Shown here: positions 8,386 through 17,212 of the stretch, one piece after another
Position numbering within the stretch: position 1 is the first letter of the stretch
Layout of the letters: the number at the start of each line of letters is the position of its first letter
From: an uncultured Lachnobacterium sp.
GTDB lineage: Bacteria > Bacillota > Clostridia > Lachnospirales > Lachnospiraceae
Assembly: GCA_900546625.1 (NCBI GenBank)
Contig: URDU01000001.1
Location: 186,001-250,000, forward strand
Reading direction: 5' to 3'
DNA length: 64,000 nucleotides
The notes under the pieces: generated by a model
Databases searched by the model: none
Seen by the model: the letters and a program-made list of their open reading frames with translations, nothing else
What the model was told of the DNA's origin: nothing
Made by a program: the position numbers and the translations under genes

Positions 8386-8994
8386 TCAGCCCATGTTTTT
8401 GAGCGCAAGCTTCAGCACATCCTCTACATCCATATCCTCTGTGATATCAACCTTGGACACCGCCTTAAGGCTCTCGGTAGATGAGTATCCAAGCGCATTA
8501 AGCGCCATGACAGCATCATTTTTCACAGTGCTGTTCATTGATGCAGCGACACCGGATGCCTGATTTTCAAGCTTCTTTTCAAAGGCCTCCTCTAGCGACA
8601 GCTTGTCCTTTAAATCAAGGATTACTCTCTGAGCTGTCTTTGCACCTATTCCCGGCGCCTTTGATATAGCCTTTGAATCACCTGATAAAATTGCAAAACG
8701 CAAATCGTCGGCTGACAGAGTTGACAGAATCGCAAGACCTCCTTTGGGTCCGATTCCGCTGACTGTAATTAAAAGCTTAAAGATTTCAAGATCATCCTTA
8801 CTCAAAAAGCCATAAAGTATCATGGCATCCTCCCTGACACACAGATAGGTGTATATTTTTACATCCTCTCCCTCGTCAGGCAGCATGTCAAAATACTGTG
8901 TAGGTATGTATACGAGATAGCCTACACCGGCTGCCTCCACTACAATGCTGTCTATATTTTTTTCTGCAAGCTCACCTTTTATATATGCATACAT
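8386..8994 (-). CDS. ruvA: Holliday junction DNA helicase subunit RuvA
   Basis: A 202-residue RuvA. It has the N-terminal OB fold (MYAYIKGELAEKNIDSIVVE), two helix-hairpin-helix motifs (ITVSGIGPKGGLAILS and SKAPGIGAKTAQRVILDLKDK) that contact the junction DNA, and a C-terminal domain that binds RuvB (ALNALGYSSTESLKAV). RuvA tetramers hold the four-way junction flat while RuvB pumps the arms. It is the first gene of the ruvAB pair and starts 69 bp after the Gx transporter gene, so it may be transcribed from the upstream proB-miaB unit. Confidence 0.97.
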   Translation of the reverse strand: MYAYIKGELAEKNIDSIVVEAAGVGYLVYIPTQYFDMLPDEGEDVKIYTYLCVREDAMILYGFLSKDDLEIFKLLITVSGIGPKGGLAILSTLSADDLRFAILSGDSKAISKAPGIGAKTAQRVILDLKDKLSLEEAFEKKLENQASGVAASMNSTVKNDAVMALNALGYSSTESLKAVSKVDITEDMDVEDVLKLALKNMG

Positions 8995-9063
8995 TGAATC
9001 CTTCTGCTACAAACAGCAGCTCCTTTATTTATTAAATATCGTAACTATTACAGCCCATTAAAA

Positions 9064-9561
9064 CTACACATGAAAGCTGTCAGAAATCCTTAAAAGCACC
9101 TGTGAAGCTACTATTCCAATCACAAGTCCCGTGATGCAACCTGCCACAAGAAGCACCGGAATATAGTACACCACGCTGTAGGTTGACAAAACTATAGCCG
9201 CAACTATTATCTGTCCTATATTGTGACACACTCCACCGACCAGACTTATTGAGACAGAACTGAATTTATCTGATTTTTTTAGCAGATACATCACAATGAA
9301 GCTCAGTATACAGCCCGCCAGTGAATATATGATACTGAACGCATTTCCAAACATAAAGCCCGAAAGCACCGCCCGGAATACACATAGCAAAAAGGTCTCC
9401 ATGGGCGATGCTATATAAAGCATGATTACGGTCACTATATTTGTAAGTCCAAGCTTTACTCCCGGTATACCTACCGCAAACGGTATAAGCGACTCAACAT
9501 AGCTTAGCACCAGTGCCAGTGCCATAAGCATACCAAGGTATGCAATTTTTCTGGTTTTCAT
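9064..9561 (-). CDS. Gx transporter family membrane protein (EetB-like)
   Basis: A 165-residue integral membrane protein with about five hydrophobic segments, in the family also annotated as heptaprenyl diphosphate synthase component I or Gx transporter. Motifs seen are SYVESLIPFAVGIPGVKLGLTN and the glycine-rich LVGGVCHNIGQ. Related proteins resemble ECF-transporter S components, and the EetB protein of Gram-positive flavin-based extracellular electron transfer loci belongs here. It follows directly a NusG-domain-II protein (EetA-like), the pairing known from those loci. I infer a role in redox or flavin/quinone handling at the membrane. The old prenyl-synthase label should not be taken literally. 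Confidence 0.8.
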   Translation of the reverse strand: MKTRKIAYLGMLMALALVLSYVESLIPFAVGIPGVKLGLTNIVTVIMLYIASPMETFLLCVFRAVLSGFMFGNAFSIIYSLAGCILSFIVMYLLKKSDKFSSVSISLVGGVCHNIGQIIVAAIVLSTYSVVYYIPVLLVAGCITGLVIGIVASQVLLRISDSFHV

Positions 9562-9594
9562 TTATCTCATTTCTTTCTATAAAATATCCGGATA

Positions 9595-9993
9595 TCACTT
9601 GGATATGGAATCTATATCGGATTTCGTGTCGCTTTTTACCGTCACAACAACCTTGTTCGGCAGACAGATAATCGACTCGCCCTCCTTTGATATCGCCTTC
9701 TGCTTTACACACAGATGATCCGGACAGTCGGCAGCAGTCACATCAGCCACACCATCCTTTATGACAAGGGTGTTTGTGACATCACCATCAACGTTTTTTA
9801 TCTCAATTGTATCATCCTTTGAAAGCGGATATGTGCCATAGACCTTTCCATCAACAGTTACCTTGACGCATGCATCGCCGTTCGTATCCTGCCCATTTAA
9901 ATATACAAGCTTCCATACAAGAAGCAGGGCGACAGAGATAATTGCAATAACCGATATCAGGATTATATCATTTCTGCCAAAACGCTTACGCAT
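9595..9993 (-). CDS. NusG domain II protein, membrane anchored (EetA-like)
   Basis: A 132-residue protein with one N-terminal membrane helix (about 10-28) and an extracytosolic NusG-domain-II-like beta fold. The C-terminal family signature is clear: DCPDHLCVKQKAIS followed by GESIICLPNKVVV, with a paired-cysteine segment (CPDHLC) and a third Cys that could form a disulphide or bind a cofactor. It is not a transcription factor; the name comes only from the fold. It overlaps the miaB stop by 8 nt with a good SD (GAAGAGG) and precedes the Gx transporter gene. The same two-gene pair occurs in flavin-based extracellular electron transfer loci as EetA-EetB. Confidence 0.82.
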   Translation of the reverse strand: MRKRFGRNDIILISVIAIISVALLLVWKLVYLNGQDTNGDACVKVTVDGKVYGTYPLSKDDTIEIKNVDGDVTNTLVIKDGVADVTAADCPDHLCVKQKAISKEGESIICLPNKVVVTVKSDTKSDIDSISK

Positions 9994-11425
9994 CCTCTTC
10001 TATCTCTCCCATATAGTAAAAGCCTCTGCACTCATCGAGCTTCACATTGTATATATTTCCAATCATATCCTTTGTACCCGGAAAATGTACTATCGAATTG
10101 TTGTCCATACGACCGGTCACATAGCCCTCCTTCTGGTCATCCATCTCCTCTGCAAGCACCGGCACCACTTTACCCTCATAGCATTTTGCCTTTTCTGATG
10201 AGATTGTCTGAACCTCCTTTAAGAGTCTGTCAAACCTGTCCTTGACCACATCATCAGGCACCTGATTCTCCATAGTGGCAGCGCGTGTGCCTGTTCTCTT
10301 TGAGTAAATAAATGTAAAAGCACTGTCATATCTGACCTGCTTGACAACATCCATTGTCTCAAGGAAATCTTCCTCTGTCTCACCCGGGAAGCCCACAATG
10401 ATGTCAGTTGTGATTGCAATATCAGGAATCTGCTCACGAAGTCTCTTTACCTCGTCGAGATACTTTTCCTTGTCATAGTGCCTGTTCATCTCCTTAAGCA
10501 CCCTTGAGCTTCCTGACTGAAGCGGCAGATGCATATGCTTGCACACCTTGTCGCACTCCTTTATCGCCATAATCAGGTCATCTGACAAATCCTTTGGATG
10601 AGATGTCATAAAACGTATTCTCTTAAGCCCTTCAATCTTGTTGACCTCGCGAAGAAGCTCCGCAAAAGTTATAGGATTGTCAAGTGTTTTACCATATGAG
10701 TTGACATTCTGTCCAAGAAGCATTATCTCGCACACTCCGTCTGAGACAAGCTTTTCAATCTCTCTTATGATATCCTTAGGCTCCCTGCTTCTCTCACGGC
10801 CTCTTACATATGGCACGATACAATAGCTGCAGAAATTGTTGCAGCCAAACATGATATTGACACCTGATTTGAAAGAAAACTTTCTCTTCACCGGCAGGTC
10901 CTCGACAATCTGGTTGGTATCCTTCCATATGTCAATCACCTGTGAGCCTGACTCGATATTGTTGCATAAAATCTCTGCGAACTTGAATATATTGTGGGTT
11001 CCGAATACGATATCTACAAACTTGTAGTGCTTTTTAATATTTTCAACAACCTCAGGCTCCTGCATCATACAGCCACAGAGAGCAATCTTCATCAGAGGAT
11101 TCTTTTTCTTGTAATTCTGCAGATAGCCAAGTCTGCCGTACACCTTGTTGTTGGCATTCTCACGTACGGTACAGGTGTTGTATACAATAAAATCCGAATG
11201 TTCATCAGTTCCTTCCACATAGCCGATCTGCTCAAGTATTCCGACAAGCTTTTCTGAGTCGCGGGCGTTCATCTGACAGCCGAAGGTCTTTACAAAATAA
11301 GTCATAGGACGGCCGATTTCTTTAGATTTCTTTTCAACAAAATCCTTTGCCTTTGCCATGTAGTAATACTGTCTCTCAGGCTCATGACCCGGTGGTGTCT
11401 TTGTTATATCTATATCATAGCTCAT
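9986..11425 (-). CDS. miaB: tRNA-2-methylthio-N6-dimethylallyladenosine synthase MiaB
   Basis: A 479-residue radical-SAM methylthiotransferase that adds the 2-methylthio group to i6A37 of tRNAs reading UNN codons. The N-terminal UPF0004 domain carries the auxiliary-cluster cysteines C50, C85 and C119 (FGCQMNARDSE, TCTVRENA, CGCMMQ). The radical-SAM cluster is C195, C199, C202 (GCNNFCSYCIVPYVRGRE). A C-terminal TRAM domain follows (about 400-470). The N-terminal extension of some 40 residues is normal for clostridial MiaB. It begins 47 bp after proA and overlaps the downstream NusG-II gene by 8 nt. Confidence 0.95.
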   Translation of the reverse strand: MSYDIDITKTPPGHEPERQYYYMAKAKDFVEKKSKEIGRPMTYFVKTFGCQMNARDSEKLVGILEQIGYVEGTDEHSDFIVYNTCTVRENANNKVYGRLGYLQNYKKKNPLMKIALCGCMMQEPEVVENIKKHYKFVDIVFGTHNIFKFAEILCNNIESGSQVIDIWKDTNQIVEDLPVKRKFSFKSGVNIMFGCNNFCSYCIVPYVRGRERSREPKDIIREIEKLVSDGVCEIMLLGQNVNSYGKTLDNPITFAELLREVNKIEGLKRIRFMTSHPKDLSDDLIMAIKECDKVCKHMHLPLQSGSSRVLKEMNRHYDKEKYLDEVKRLREQIPDIAITTDIIVGFPGETEEDFLETMDVVKQVRYDSAFTFIYSKRTGTRAATMENQVPDDVVKDRFDRLLKEVQTISSEKAKCYEGKVVPVLAEEMDDQKEGYVTGRMDNNSIVHFPGTKDMIGNIYNVKLDECRGFYYMGEIEEDA

Positions 11426-11472
11426 GTTATATTATATTTCCTCTCAAATTAAATCTATTATACTTTAGCTGA

Positions 11473-12729
11473 CTATTCCCTTATCTGACCACTGCCGTAA
11501 ATGATATACTTATAGCTTGTCAGTGCTTCAAGCCCCATAGGTCCCCTTGCGTGAAGCTTCTGTGTGCTGATTCCAATCTCAGCTCCAAAGCCGAATTCAT
11601 TTCCATCGGAAAATCTGGTTGAGGCATTTACATAAACGCATGCGGCATCTATCTCATTTAAAAACTTCTGTGCGTTGTCATAATCATTTGTGACGATTGC
11701 CTCTGAATGTGATGTATTGTATCTGTTTATATGCTCGATTGCCTCATCAATACTGTCAACAATCTTTACAGACATGATGTAATCAAGATACTCCATACCC
11801 CAGTCATCGGAAGAAGCCTCTGTCACATCGTCTCTTCCAGCAAGAATTGCCTGTGCTCTTTCATCACAGCGGAGCTGTACATGATGCTCTCTCAGCTTAT
11901 CGTACAGCTTTGGCAGAAATTCCTCTGCTATGGCACTGTGTACCACAATCGACTCGCATGCATTGCAGACACTGATTCTTTGTGTCTTTGCATTGTTTAT
12001 AATATTGACAGCCATATCAAAGTCAGCATCCTTGTCTACATATACATGGCAGTTGCCTGTACCGGTCTGGATGACAGGAATTGTTGCATTTTTGACAACA
12101 TTCTGGATGAGTCCCGCACCGCCTCTTGGTATGAGCACATCCACATACTGATCCATCTTCATGAATGCATTTGTGGTTTCTCTGTCTGTTGACTCAATAA
12201 GTGCAAGTGCAGCATCAGAAACCAAGTTGTCCGTCAAAGCCTTTTTTAAAGCCTTTACTATTGCGATATTGGTATTTATCGCATCACTTCCACCCTTTAA
12301 TATGACACAGTTACCTGTCTTAAAGCACAGACCAAAGGCATCTGATGTGACATTTGGGCGCGCCTCAAAGATGATGCCCACAACACCGATTGCAACTCTT
12401 CTTTTTCCGATAATAAGACCATTAGGACGCTTTGCCATAGACATCACTTCCCCTATTGGGTCTGCAAGCTTTGCTATCTGTCTGAGTCCGTCAGCCATGC
12501 CAAGGAGTCTGTCATGATCAAGCGAGAGTCTGTCTATCATACTCTTTGCCTTCATATTTTCCTCTGCTGTTGCCACATCCCTTTTGTTTGCCTCAAGGAT
12601 TTCTGCCTCTGCCTTAAGCAGATTGTCTGCCGCATCGTTTAACACCTTGTTCTTGATATCAGTATCAAGTGTTCCTATCTTTACTCTGGCCTCATATGCA
12701 TCCGCACAAATTTTTTCTAAATCAGTCAT
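11473..12729 (-). CDS. proA: gamma-glutamyl phosphate reductase ProA
   Basis: A 418-residue NADPH-dependent enzyme reducing gamma-glutamyl phosphate to glutamate semialdehyde, the second step of proline synthesis. The catalytic Cys is in SVCNACES (C255 from this start), and the family stretches [19 protein letters not shown] and IPRGGAGLI are intact. The frame can be extended one codon to a TTG at 12732, but the ATG at 12729 lies 7 bp after GAGAGGTG and is preferred. It overlaps the 5-formyl-THF cyclo-ligase stop by 8 nt. proB lies two genes upstream in the same direction, so the proline pair is split by two small genes within one operon. Confidence 0.96.
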   Translation of the reverse strand: MTDLEKICADAYEARVKIGTLDTDIKNKVLNDAADNLLKAEAEILEANKRDVATAEENMKAKSMIDRLSLDHDRLLGMADGLRQIAKLADPIGEVMSMAKRPNGLIIGKRRVAIGVVGIIFEARPNVTSDAFGLCFKTGNCVILKGGSDAINTNIAIVKALKKALTDNLVSDAALALIESTDRETTNAFMKMDQYVDVLIPRGGAGLIQNVVKNATIPVIQTGTGNCHVYVDKDADFDMAVNIINNAKTQRISVCNACESIVVHSAIAEEFLPKLYDKLREHHVQLRCDERAQAILAGRDDVTEASSDDWGMEYLDYIMSVKIVDSIDEAIEHINRYNTSHSEAIVTNDYDNAQKFLNEIDAACVYVNASTRFSDGNEFGFGAEIGISTQKLHARGPMGLEALTSYKYIIYGSGQIRE

Positions 12730-13297
12730 CAATAAACACCTCTCTCTTATCTGTTATTACCCCATCTAAGGGTACGTCATATTCATCTTCAAACGTCACG
12801 TTACCAAGTAACTGGAAATCGTAGCCCACTCCAACTGCCATAACAGTGTCTCTTTTTGTAAAAGACGATAAATATCTGTCATAAAAGCCCTTTCCATAAC
12901 CGATTCTGTAACCGGTATAAGAAAAACCAAGCCCCGGCACTATCATAAGCGCCCTGCCATCCGCTTCAGTATACTCATCCGTCATATCAGGCTCATTAAT
13001 GTTAAATGAGCCACAATTAAGCTCATCAAGGCATCTTACCCTGTAAAAGGACATTTCATCGCCACAAACCCTCGGATAATATATTCTTTTTGCTTTGTTG
13101 ATTAAACAGGCGAAATACTCATCTGTATTCACTTCATTTCTGATAGCCGAATACAAAAGTATGTTGTCATAGTCTCTATCAAGCTCTAAAGCTGTGAGCC
13201 TTTTATAGATTTCATGGCTCATATTGTGGCACTCATCAGCACCCAGAAGGCTTCTTTGCTTTTTTAGCCTGCTACGAATTTCTTTTTTTGTTTCCAT
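12722..13297 (-). CDS. 5-formyltetrahydrofolate cyclo-ligase
   Basis: A 191-residue enzyme converting 5-formyl-THF to 5,10-methenyl-THF with ATP (YgfA/YqgN/MTHFS family). The N-terminus [15 protein letters not shown] and the C-terminal signature [15 protein letters not shown] with VPGLGFS before it are diagnostic. The frame continues upstream to 13333, but no SD is found there. The ATG at 13297 gives the usual family N-terminus and leaves a 26-nt overlap with the DUF896 gene. Its position between proB and proA has no obvious metabolic logic and probably reflects operon convenience. Confidence 0.92.
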   Translation of the reverse strand: METKKEIRSRLKKQRSLLGADECHNMSHEIYKRLTALELDRDYDNILLYSAIRNEVNTDEYFACLINKAKRIYYPRVCGDEMSFYRVRCLDELNCGSFNINEPDMTDEYTEADGRALMIVPGLGFSYTGYRIGYGKGFYDRYLSSFTKRDTVMAVGVGYDFQLLGNVTFEDEYDVPLDGVITDKREVFIDD

Positions 13298-13496
13298 ATT
13301 TCTCGCCGAGGTTCTCAACCGAACCGTCATCATTTACCATATCGATATTGTTGAGCTGGTTTCTTAAATTCTTCTTCACACTGGCTATATACTCCTTGCG
13401 CAAAAGATCCTGCTCCTTTTTCTCTGCCTCTGAAAGCCCCTCTGCCTGTGACTTCCTGTAAAGCTCATTGATTCTTTGTATTTTCTCCTGTGTCAT
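13272..13496 (-). CDS. DUF896 family small protein (YnzC-like)
   Basis: A 74-residue helical, highly charged protein of the DUF896/YnzC family. It starts MTQEKIQRINELYRKSQAEGLSEAE, the two-helix hairpin seen in B. subtilis YnzC structures, and continues with a conserved KEYIASVKKNLRNQLNNI segment. The function is not established. A good SD (AGGAGAG) lies 6 bp before the ATG. It sits 31 bp after proB and overlaps the cyclo-ligase gene by 26 nt. Confidence 0.9.
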   Translation of the reverse strand: MTQEKIQRINELYRKSQAEGLSEAEKKEQDLLRKEYIASVKKNLRNQLNNIDMVNDDGSVENLGEKYGNKKRNS

Positions 13497-13527
13497 AGCA
13501 CTCTCCTGATCTCAAATTTATAGCTGA

Positions 13528-14388
13528 TTACTGGCCGCCTGTAGATGTAGGCGCCATCTCTCTTTGTATATAATCCGCAAGCACAAATTCTGCATCCTTT
13601 GCCCTGTGGAAAAGTGTTCCTGTATATCTGTCATTCATAATGTCATATAAAATTCCCATGTTGCCGCCGTTTGCGATAATCATATCAGCGCCGGAATATG
13701 TAGCAATCTTTGCCGCTGTAAGCTTTGTCGCCATGCCGCCTGTTCCGACATCGCTGCCGGTTGATGACTTTGCCATGCCAAGTATTTTCCTGTCAAGCGT
13801 ATCAACCTCTCTGATAAGCTTTGCATCCGGATTGTCATGAGGATCATCGGAATACAGTCCGTCTATATCAGAAAGCAGTATGAGCAGATCTGCCTTCGTG
13901 ATTGATGTAACAATGGCAGACAGTGTATCATTGTCACCAAACTGCATCTCGTATGTACTTACCGTGTCATTTTCATTGACAATCGGCACCACATTCAGAT
14001 CAAAAAGCTCCTCAAACGTATTCATAACATTGCGTCTGGAAACAGGATTGACTATGGTGTTCTTTGTCATGAGCACCTGTCCGGAATTCTGATTATACTC
14101 GGAAAAAAGCTTCTGATATGTCATCATAAGCCTTCCCTGTCCAACTGCGGCGCACGCCTGCTTTATCGAAATATCGCTCGGGCGCTCCTTTATGCCTATC
14201 ACATCACGGCCAACCGCTATGGCACCGGAGCTTACGAGGCACACATCCATTCCGCTGTTTCTGTAATCACATATCGAGCGCACCAGACGCTCCATCTTTG
14301 AAAAATTGAGGCTTCCTGTCTCCGCATGTGTCAGCGTCGAAGAGCCTATCTTTATTACTACTCTTTTATAATTGTCTAAAAAACTCAT
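13528..14388 (-). CDS. proB: glutamate 5-kinase ProB, without PUA domain
   Basis: A 286-residue amino acid kinase that phosphorylates glutamate, the committed and feedback-inhibited step of proline synthesis. Motifs are VVIKIGSSTLT (nucleotide/phosphate binding), VSSGAIAVGRD, NENDTVS and LLSDIDGLY. The C-terminal PUA domain of the E. coli enzyme (367 aa) is absent, as in several Gram-positive ProBs. The frame runs upstream to 14442, but AGGAAAG lies 9 bp before the ATG at 14388 and that start gives the normal N-terminus. A candidate promoter is at 14452-14480. No T-box leader of the type that controls proBA in Bacillus was seen in the short upstream region. Confidence 0.94.
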   Translation of the reverse strand: MSFLDNYKRVVIKIGSSTLTHAETGSLNFSKMERLVRSICDYRNSGMDVCLVSSGAIAVGRDVIGIKERPSDISIKQACAAVGQGRLMMTYQKLFSEYNQNSGQVLMTKNTIVNPVSRRNVMNTFEELFDLNVVPIVNENDTVSTYEMQFGDNDTLSAIVTSITKADLLILLSDIDGLYSDDPHDNPDAKLIREVDTLDRKILGMAKSSTGSDVGTGGMATKLTAAKIATYSGADMIIANGGNMGILYDIMNDRYTGTLFHRAKDAEFVLADYIQREMAPTSTGGQ

Positions 14389-14451
14389 TTCTATCATCTT
14401 TCCTATTGTAAGTCTAAATGCATACATAATCATATTACGCATACATTTACT

Positions 14452-14480
14452 ACTTTACCATATATTCATGCAAAATACAA
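14452..14480 (-). promoter_or_regulatory. candidate promoter of the proB operon
   Basis: TTGTAT (14480-14475), a 17-bp spacer and TAAAGT (14457-14452) on the minus strand, 64 bp before the proB start. The -10 is imperfect, so confidence is modest. Confidence 0.45.
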
Positions 14481-14644
14481 AATCATTTTTACTACTGTCT
14501 CATTTTTTTATTTTGTGTTATTATATTTCTGTTGCTTTCGGCTTTAAATTTCATAAAGCCCAGACGCAAAGTTATATTTATGCTTTATAATTTAAGTTTT
14601 AACTATAAATAATTGACAACTATGAATTTAATGAAGGATGCACT

Positions 14645-15694
14645 ATGAAAAATAAATTAAAACACCTTATTCCTGTCCTTTTGGCGCTTGCAGCAATAAC
14701 AGGCAGCCTGTCGGCTTGTGAATCAAAGCCCAATGATCAGCAGAAGGTTTCCAAACAGGGCTTCTACTTTGACACGATAATACAGATTACACTTTATGGC
14801 ACCACTGATGAAAAATACATAGACGGCTGCTTTGATATGGCAAAGAAATATGAGGATATGCTGTCAAACACGGTTAGTGACTCAGAGGTTAGCATGATAA
14901 ATGCCGCTGCCGGCAAAGAATATGTCACAGTAAGCGATGATACGCTTGGGCTTATCAAAAAGGGCATTGAGTACGGCGACACAAGCGACGGCAGGTTTGA
15001 CATCACTATAGGAAAGCTCTCTGATTTGTGGAATTTTTCAGAAATAGCTGAAAATACAGACTCTAAAGACAACGAGGTGGATGCATCTGTCGTTCCGTCG
15101 GATACGCAGATACAAGGCGAGCTGTCACATGTAAATTACCGCAATATACAGATTAACGGAAACTCTGTGATGCTCACCGATTCCGAAGCAAAGCTTGACC
15201 TTGGCGGAATCGCAAAGGGCTTTATCGCCGATAAAATGAAGGCTTATTTACAGTCCAAAAAAATCACCTCGGGCATCATAAACCTGGGCGGTAACGTCCT
15301 CACAATCGGGGAAAAATCAGACGGAAGTGATTATACAGTCGGCATCCAGAAGCCCTTCGACGAGAGCGGCGAGCCAATATGCACTGTCAAAATCAAGGAT
15401 AAATCCGTTGTCACCTCAGGCATCTACGAGCGATACTACAGAGTAGACGGCAAGCTATATCACCATATACTGGACACCACAACCGGCTATCCTGTCAAAA
15501 ACAATCTGTACTCTGTCACCATCATAAGCGACTCCTCCTGCGATGGGGATGCCTTAAGCACCACATGCTTTGCTCTCGGCATTGATAAAGCAAAGGAGCT
15601 TATAAATTCCCTTTCCGGTGTTGAAGCAATATTCGTGACAGATGATTATAGTATCGTCACAACCTCAGATAAATATGACGTAAGCACAAATTAG
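14645..15694 (+). CDS. apbE: FAD:protein FMN transferase ApbE, lipoprotein
   Basis: A 349-residue ApbE-type flavin transferase that covalently attaches FMN to threonine of extracytosolic or membrane redox proteins using FAD. A lipoprotein signal peptide is evident: basic start, hydrophobic core, lipobox LSAC with Cys at about 25. Family motifs: GFYFDTIIQITLYG, a Gly/Arg/Phe-Asp-Thr segment (GRFDITIGKLSDLW), LDLGGIAKGFIAD, INLGGNVLTIG, HHILDTTTGYPV and the Mg-binding SCDGDALSTTCF. It is the only + strand gene in the first 20 kb and faces the end of the rnf operon. RnfD and RnfG each carry a matching acceptor site, so they are the likely substrates. The NusG-II/Gx pair lies just 4.7 kb away. 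Confidence 0.95.
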   Translation: MKNKLKHLIPVLLALAAITGSLSACESKPNDQQKVSKQGFYFDTIIQITLYGTTDEKYIDGCFDMAKKYEDMLSNTVSDSEVSMINAAAGKEYVTVSDDTLGLIKKGIEYGDTSDGRFDITIGKLSDLWNFSEIAENTDSKDNEVDASVVPSDTQIQGELSHVNYRNIQINGNSVMLTDSEAKLDLGGIAKGFIADKMKAYLQSKKITSGIINLGGNVLTIGEKSDGSDYTVGIQKPFDESGEPICTVKIKDKSVVTSGIYERYYRVDGKLYHHILDTTTGYPVKNNLYSVTIISDSSCDGDALSTTCFALGIDKAKELINSLSGVEAIFVTDDYSIVTTSDKYDVSTN

Positions 15695-15765
15695 TTGCCT
15701 AAAACTTATCCAATATGATTCCAACCTTATAATTTACTATTAACTAAGTAACTTTTAACATTAAT

Positions 15766-15806
15766 AAAAAAGCTGCCACACATCATAATGATATGTGACA
15801 GCTTTT
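15766..15806. terminator. bidirectional terminator between apbE and rnfB
   Basis: AAAAGCTGCCACACATC pairs with GATATGTGACAGCTTTT with two G-U type positions, flanked by A and T runs on both sides. It would end both the apbE and the rnf transcripts. The stem resembles the terminator after rpsA at 22937. Confidence 0.85.
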
Positions 15807-15811
15807 ATGTA

Positions 15812-16603
15812 TTAAAGAATAATCTTCTTTGGACACTTCTCTGCGCAAATTCCGCAGCCTGTACATTTCTCCTGATCAATATAGGCTACATTGTCTACTA
15901 CATGGACAGCATCTGACGGACAGTTCTTCTCGCACAGATGACAGCCGATACAGCCCACCGAGCATGCCTTCATGACATCCTTGCCCTTGTCCTTTGAGCT
16001 GCACTTTACAACGTGCTTTGTGTCATATGGGATAAGCTCGATAAGGTGCTTAGGACATGCCTCTACACACTTACCACAGGCCTTACAGGTGAGCGGATTT
16101 ACACATGCCACTCCATCAACCACATGGATTGAATCAAAAGGACATGCCTTCACACAGCTTCCAAAGCCGAGACAGCCATAATTACATGACTTAGGTCCGC
16201 CGCCCGGTACAAATGACATGGCAACACAGTCCTCTACTCCTGTATAGTCGTAGTCTGTATTTGCTTTGTCACAGGTGCCGGCGCACTTTACAAATGCAAC
16301 CTTTTTCACTCCGGCCTCGACCTTTACACCCATAATCTCACTGACCTTTGCTGCAACAGGGTCTCCACCTACAGGACACTGTCCTACCGGTGCCTCTCCC
16401 TTTGCAATGGCAGCAGCAAGTCCGGAGCATCCGGCATATCCACAGCCACCACAGTTGTTGCCCGGAAGCACCTCAAGTATTGCTTCCTCTCTCGGGTCAA
16501 CCTCTACTTTGAATTTTTCTCCTGAAATACCGAGGAAAAATCCAAGAATTATACCGACAGCTCCAACAACTAAAGCTGCAATAATAATCGCAGTAACATT
16601 CAT
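15812..16603 (-). CDS. rnfB: Rnf complex subunit B, polyferredoxin
   Basis: A 263-residue Fe-S subunit that takes electrons from reduced ferredoxin in the Rnf complex (ferredoxin:NAD+ oxidoreductase, pumping Na+ or H+). It has one N-terminal membrane helix (about 4-26), then the RnfB domain with CGGCGYAGC (about 51-59), a following Cys region (CAGTC, CNYGC), and ferredoxin-type clusters CxxCxxCxxxCP: CKACGKCVEACP, CIGCHLCEKNCP and CTGCGICAEKCP, with a further SCVKACP. It is the last gene of rnfCDGEAB, the usual clostridial order. The next genes are separated by a terminator. Confidence 0.96.
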   Translation of the reverse strand: MNVTAIIIAALVVGAVGIILGFFLGISGEKFKVEVDPREEAILEVLPGNNCGGCGYAGCSGLAAAIAKGEAPVGQCPVGGDPVAAKVSEIMGVKVEAGVKKVAFVKCAGTCDKANTDYDYTGVEDCVAMSFVPGGGPKSCNYGCLGFGSCVKACPFDSIHVVDGVACVNPLTCKACGKCVEACPKHLIELIPYDTKHVVKCSSKDKGKDVMKACSVGCIGCHLCEKNCPSDAVHVVDNVAYIDQEKCTGCGICAEKCPKKIIL

Positions 16604-16621
16604 ATCACTTTTCCTCCAATC

Positions 16622-17212
16622 CTATACAGAAACCATTCCTGAGAATCCCATAAAGGCGATAGCCATAAGACACGCTGTAAGAAGCACGATGGCTGTTCCC
16701 TGGAAAGGCTTTGGAATATCATTATACTCAATCTTCTCACGTACACCTGCCATGAGCACGATGGCGATAAAGAAACCAAATGCTGTGGCAAAGCCGTAAA
16801 CTACACTCTCTAAGATATTGTAGCCCTTTGTTACACTGTTAAGTGCTACACCGAGTACGGCACAGTTTGTTGTGATAAGTGGCAGATACACACCGAGTGC
16901 CTTGTAAAGAGGAGGCATCTGTTTCTTTAAGAACATCTCTACAAACTGAACAAGTGCTGCAATTACAAGAATGAACACGATAGTCTGTAAATATGACAGA
17001 TTAAGCGGATACAGTATAAAATTGTAAATAAGCTGAGTAACGAATGTGGCGATTGTGATAACGAAAATTACCGCACCACCCATTCCTGCAGCAGTTTTTG
17101 TGTTCTTTGATACGCCGAGGAAAGGACAGATACCAAGGAACTGGCTAAGTACTACGTTGTTAACTATTGCGTATGCTACTGCAATGAGCAGTAAATGACC
17201 TAATGTACCCAT
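16622..17212 (-). CDS. rnfA: Rnf complex subunit A
   Basis: A 196-residue polytopic membrane subunit with six hydrophobic segments, homologous to NqrE. Family motifs are NNVVLSQFLGICPFLGVS near the N-terminus and LPLITTNCAVLGVAL in the middle; the conserved cysteines in these (CPF and NCA) bind the [2Fe-2S] centre shared by RnfA and RnfE within the membrane. It overlaps the rnfE stop by 1 nt (TAATG) and precedes rnfB by 18 bp. Confidence 0.97.
   Translation of the reverse strand: MGTLGHLLLIAVAYAIVNNVVLSQFLGICPFLGVSKNTKTAAGMGGAVIFVITIATFVTQLIYNFILYPLNLSYLQTIVFILVIAALVQFVEMFLKKQMPPLYKALGVYLPLITTNCAVLGVALNSVTKGYNILESVVYGFATAFGFFIAIVLMAGVREKIEYNDIPKPFQGTAIVLLTACLMAIAFMGFSGMVSV

Noticed and set aside
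9064..9561. Heptaprenyl diphosphate synthase component I as function
   Set aside because: The label derives from an old family name; the protein is a multi-helix membrane protein next to a NusG-II gene and has no prenyl synthase motifs.
14540..14584. Possible c-di-GMP-I (GEMM) riboswitch upstream of apbE
   Set aside because: A 7-bp hairpin GGCTTTA/TAAAGCC followed by GACGCAAAG recalls the GEMM core, but the paired CGG segment, the GGCAAACC strand and the second helix are missing, and a TATAAT lies after it, so it is probably not transcribed as a leader.
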